DNA of 7,995 nucleotides, from NCBI GenBank assembly GCA_041621755.1, contig JBFKAE010000140.1, positions 1-7,995 on the forward strand, given 5' to 3'. The notes under the pieces were generated by a model. The model made no database searches, was not told where the DNA came from, and worked only from the letters and a program-made list of their open reading frames with translations. The DNA is from Sphingosinicella sp041621755. Its GTDB lineage: Bacteria; Pseudomonadota; Alphaproteobacteria; Sphingomonadales; Sphingomonadaceae. Numbering within the stretch: the stretch's first letter is position 1; the number at the start of each line of letters is the position of its first letter. A program made the translations under genes and the position numbers. This document shows, one piece after another, positions 6,090-7,995 of the stretch.

Positions 6090-6115
6090 GATCCCCCGAA
6101 AAAAGTCGGGGGATC
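6090..6115 (-). terminator. Strong hairpin between tig and clpP, probable terminator or attenuator
   Basis: Arms GATCCCCCGA and TCGGGGGATC (10 perfect base pairs) enclose the 6-base loop CTTTTT, read on the minus strand, starting 13 bases after the tig stop codon. What follows on this strand is TGTTTAACG, only a short and impure U-tract, so termination may be partial. It separates the tig transcript from clpP. Confidence 0.6.
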
Positions 6116-6128
6116 ACAAGCATATAGG

Positions 6129-7673
6129 TTACGCCTTTGCGGCTTTTTTGGCCGGAGCCTTTTTCGCCGCAGGCTTCTTGGCTGCTGCGGCTTTTTCAGC
6201 AGGCTCAGCCTTTTTCGCCGGTGTGGCTTTTGCTGCAGGCTTTGCTGCCGCCGCTTTCTTGGCAGGTGCCTTTTTGGCTGCAGGCTTTTTCTTCGGCTCG
6301 GCCTCGTGATCGTGACCACAGCCCGGCCCATGCACGTGACCCGGCGTTTCATCGTCATCCTCGATCGCGGCCTGCAGCTCTTCGCGTGTGACCGTGCGTT
6401 CGGTGACTTCGGCTTGTTCAAGCAGCAAGTCGACGACCTTGTCTTCGTAAAGCGGCGCGCGAAGCTGTGCGGCAGCCATCGCATTCTGCTGGAAATATTT
6501 GACGACCTGTTCTTCCTGGCCGCGATATTTCTGCGCTTCCTGACCAATCAGCTGGTTCATTTCCTGCTGCGAAACATTGACGCCTGCCTTCTGGCCAATC
6601 TCGGAAAGCAACAGGCCAAGGCGTACACGCCGCTCGGCAATGCGACGATATTCGTCCTTGTCGCCTTCCAGCTCCTTCAGCGCCGCATCCTTGTCTTCCT
6701 CGTGGCTGGCTTCGTGCTCAAGCTGTGTCCATATCTGGTTGAATTCAGCATCGACCATCGACGGCGGCACTTCAAAATCATGGCCAGCCGCAAGCGTGTC
6801 GAGCAGCTTGCGCTTCATGTGCGTGCGCGTCATTTGCGACAGCTCCATGGAGAGCTGATCCTTCATGATTTCCTTCAGCTGATCGAGGCCTTCAAGGCCG
6901 AGATTCTTTGCCATCTCGTCATCGACCGTCGCTTCTTTCGCAGTGCGCACTTCGGTGACCGTCACGTCGAATTCCGCCGGTTTACCCTTCAGGTAGTCAA
7001 CATTGTAATCCTCGGGGAAGGTTACCTTGATCGTCTTGGCGTCATTCGCCTTCACGCCGACAAGCTGGTCTTCAAAACCCGGAATAAGCCGTCCCGAGCC
7101 AAGCTCCATCTGCATGTTTTCGCCCGTGCCGCCTTCAAAGGCTTCGCCGTCAACCTTGCCGACGAAATCCATGACAACAACGTCACCGATTTTCGCCTTG
7201 TGGGTTTTGGGTGCAGGCTCGAACGCCTTCTGCTGTTCGGCAAGCCGCTTGATCGCTTCGTCAAGCTCTGCGTCGGTCGGCTCGACGACCAGCTTTTCAA
7301 GCGCGATACCGTCGGTCTTCGGCGCTTCGATTTCGGGCAGAACTTCAAGTTCGACATTAAAGACGATATCGCCGCCTTCTTTATAGTCGTCCATGTTCAC
7401 CGCCGGCTGCATCGCCGGGCGCAGTTTCTTTTCTGCAATCAGCTTCTGCACACCGTCCTGAACCGACGCGTTGATCGCATCGCCGCGCAGCGCTTCGCCG
7501 TGCATTTTCCTGACGAGATTTGCAGGCACCTTGCCGGGACGGAAGCCGGGCATCCGAATCTGTCCTGCAACGCGCGCCAATTCGCCGTCGATTTTTGCTT
7601 CCAGGTCCTTGGCCGGAATCGTCACTTCATACTGGCGCTTCAGGCCCTCATTCGTCTTTTCGGCAATACGCAT
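6129..7673 (-). CDS. tig: Trigger factor (ribosome-associated peptidyl-prolyl isomerase and chaperone)
   Basis: This 514-residue protein binds at the ribosomal exit tunnel and shields nascent chains. The ribosome-docking signature GFRPGKVP is at residues 43-50, as in E. coli trigger factor. The FKBP-type isomerase domain spans about 161-243 (KIGDVVVMDF ... VTVTEVR) with GRLIPGFED at 194-202. The helical C-terminal chaperone domain follows to about 440. E. coli trigger factor is about 432 residues; the excess here is a tail with a His/Cys cluster (446-456) and a 56-residue Lys/Ala/Pro-rich stretch (459-514). The start is the ATG at 7673: it gives the standard N-terminus MRIAEKTNEGLKRQYEV, while an upstream in-frame start at 7745 lies inside tRNA-Leu. 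A GGAAAG stands 12 bases before the ATG, rather far for a ribosome binding site. It is the first protein gene of the cluster and is probably co-transcribed with the tRNA. Confidence 0.97.
   Translation of the reverse strand: MRIAEKTNEGLKRQYEVTIPAKDLEAKIDGELARVAGQIRMPGFRPGKVPANLVRKMHGEALRGDAINASVQDGVQKLIAEKKLRPAMQPAVNMDDYKEGGDIVFNVELEVLPEIEAPKTDGIALEKLVVEPTDAELDEAIKRLAEQQKAFEPAPKTHKAKIGDVVVMDFVGKVDGEAFEGGTGENMQMELGSGRLIPGFEDQLVGVKANDAKTIKVTFPEDYNVDYLKGKPAEFDVTVTEVRTAKEATVDDEMAKNLGLEGLDQLKEIMKDQLSMELSQMTRTHMKRKLLDTLAAGHDFEVPPSMVDAEFNQIWTQLEHEASHEEDKDAALKELEGDKDEYRRIAERRVRLGLLLSEIGQKAGVNVSQQEMNQLIGQEAQKYRGQEEQVVKYFQQNAMAAAQLRAPLYEDKVVDLLLEQAEVTERTVTREELQAAIEDDDETPGHVHGPGCGHDHEAEPKKKPAAKKAPAKKAAAAKPAAKATPAKKAEPAEKAAAAKKPAAKKAPAKKAAKA
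6132..6299 (-). repeat. Degenerate Lys/Ala/Pro-coding repeats in the 3' end of tig
   Basis: The last 56 codons of tig (residues 459-514) are almost only Lys, Ala and Pro, with recurring KKPAAKKAPAKKA-like units. At the DNA level this appears as repeated GCC, GCA and AAG codon blocks. Such low-complexity DNA tends to vary in length between strains. The composition is like the tails of histone-H1-like and some HU proteins. Confidence 0.7.
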
Positions 7674-7713
7674 CGTTTCTATCGGCTTTCCGTTCACTAT
7701 TGTCTTGCAAATC

Positions 7714-7798
7714 TGGTGCGGGCGAAGGGACTCGAACCCCCACACCTTGCGATACCAGAACCTAAATCTGGCGCGTCTACCAATTCCGCCACGCCCGC
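7714..7798 (-). tRNA. tRNA-Leu (anticodon UAG)
   Basis: This is an 85-base class II tRNA on the minus strand. It starts GCGGGCG and ends CGCCCGC-A-CCA, a perfect 7-bp acceptor stem with an encoded CCA. The anticodon arm is CCAGA-TTTAGGT-TCTGG, giving TAG at positions 34-36 (leucine). A long variable arm and the T arm with GGTTCGAGTCC follow. The 3' end is 40 bases before the tig start codon, and no hairpin or U-tract lies between, so the tRNA and tig probably share a primary transcript. Confidence 0.97.
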
Positions 7799-7804
7799 AC
7801 GGCT

Positions 7805-7823
7805 TCCGAGGGGCACCCCCGGA
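7805..7823 (-). other. GC-rich hairpin in the tRNA-Leu 5' leader
   Basis: On the minus strand, TCCGGGGGTGCCCCTCGGA can fold into a stem with one mismatched or bulged base and a tight loop. It ends 6 bases before the mature tRNA 5' end, within the transcript predicted from the upstream promoter. No U-tract follows, so it is not a standard terminator for the upstream gene. Confidence 0.35.
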
Positions 7824-7837
7824 GGCTTTGGGCGGCG

Positions 7838-7866
7838 TCTATACGCACAGGCGCAGGGTCACGCAA
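7838..7866 (-). promoter_or_regulatory. Candidate promoter for tRNA-Leu and tig
   Basis: On the minus strand there is TTGCGT (7861-7866), a 17-base spacer and TATAGA (7838-7843), matching 3 and 4 of 6 consensus positions. It begins 5 bases after the stop codon of the upstream gene and would start transcription about 33 bases before the tRNA. With no terminator before tig, it is also the best visible promoter for tig. Confidence 0.42.
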
Positions 7867-7870
7867 CTGG

Positions 7871-7995
7871 TTAGGCACGTATGGCCCCGATCAAAAATTC
7901 AATATTGCCTTCGGGCCCCTTGATCGGGCTTTGGGTCACGCCAAGAACTTGCCAGCCCTCCTGCGCCGAAAACCACGCTTCGACATCGGCGCAAA
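7871..7995 (-). CDS. tlyA: TlyA-family rRNA 2'-O-methyltransferase, C-terminal end (5' part outside window)
   Basis: The minus strand is open from the window edge to a TAA at 7871-7873, giving 40 residues: a segment around VEAWFSAQEGWQVLG, then SPIKGPEGNIEFLIGAIRA at the end. The pattern Gly-Trp-x-Val ... Ser-Pro-Ile-x-Gly-Pro-x-Gly-Asn-x-Glu-Phe-Leu is typical of the C-terminus of TlyA (also called hemolysin A), an S-adenosylmethionine-dependent methyltransferase that modifies cytidines of 16S and 23S rRNA. The S4 RNA-binding domain and the methyltransferase core lie outside the window. The call rests on this short match only; a related FtsJ-like methyltransferase is the alternative. Confidence 0.75.
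   Translation of the reverse strand, partial: CADVEAWFSAQEGWQVLGVTQSPIKGPEGNIEFLIGAIRA

Noticed and set aside
7674..7745. Longer trigger factor with 24 extra residues
   Set aside because: The upstream start lies inside tRNA-Leu, and the extra residues are not part of the family.
6306..7874. A 522-codon open frame on the plus strand opposite tig and across tRNA-Leu
   Set aside because: It runs antisense to a clearly conserved gene and through a tRNA, and its protein is low-quality (rich in Arg, Leu, Phe and His) with no recognisable family. Long antisense frames are common in high-GC genes.
1..7995. CRISPR array, insertion sequence or replication origin
   Set aside because: I saw no regularly spaced repeats, transposase coding sequence, terminal inverted repeats or cluster of DnaA-type boxes.

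Overview
The window looks like a chromosomal segment from an alphaproteobacterium, most likely a sphingomonad (order Sphingomonadales). I infer this from the protein sequences (trigger factor with a long Lys/Ala tail, Lon, ClpX, ClpP and HU of alphaproteobacterial type), a GC content near 60% in the core genes, and the gene order. It carries the widely conserved protein quality-control cluster tig-clpP-clpX-lon-hup, all on the minus strand, so the window reads biologically from right to left.

Layout from right to left. Bases 7871-7995 are the 3' end of a gene on the minus strand whose 40 visible residues match the C-terminus of TlyA-type rRNA 2'-O-methyltransferases. After a short promoter region comes tRNA-Leu(UAG) (7714-7798). 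Only 40 bases on, with no visible terminator, is tig, encoding the ribosome-bound chaperone trigger factor (6129-7673). A strong hairpin follows, then clpP (5330-5959), a structured intergenic stretch, clpX (3883-5178), a 222-base regulatory region, lon (1267-3660), a promoter region with operator-like repeats, and hup (858-1130), which ends in a clear intrinsic terminator. tRNA-Val(CAC) (623-697) follows. To its left is a lower-GC region holding the 3' part of a plus-strand gene (1-575) for a probable SIR2-like protein, cut by the window edge.

How the genes work together: trigger factor meets nascent chains at the ribosome. ClpX unfolds tagged or damaged proteins and feeds them to ClpP, and Lon degrades misfolded and regulatory proteins by itself. 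HU is a nucleoid protein and, in other bacteria, a known Lon substrate. Each intergenic gap is large enough (136-222 bases) for its own promoter, so the cluster is probably a set of separately tuned units rather than one operon.

The core genes are ordinary and intact. The more interesting signals are: a perfect CRP-type palindrome and a second 14-base palindrome upstream of lon; operator-like repeats and a GANTC site on the hup promoter; a His/Cys cluster followed by a histone-H1-like tail on trigger factor; and a likely accessory gene lying at the 3' end of tRNA-Val, a classic island integration position. I found no CRISPR array, insertion sequence or complete new defence system within these bases.
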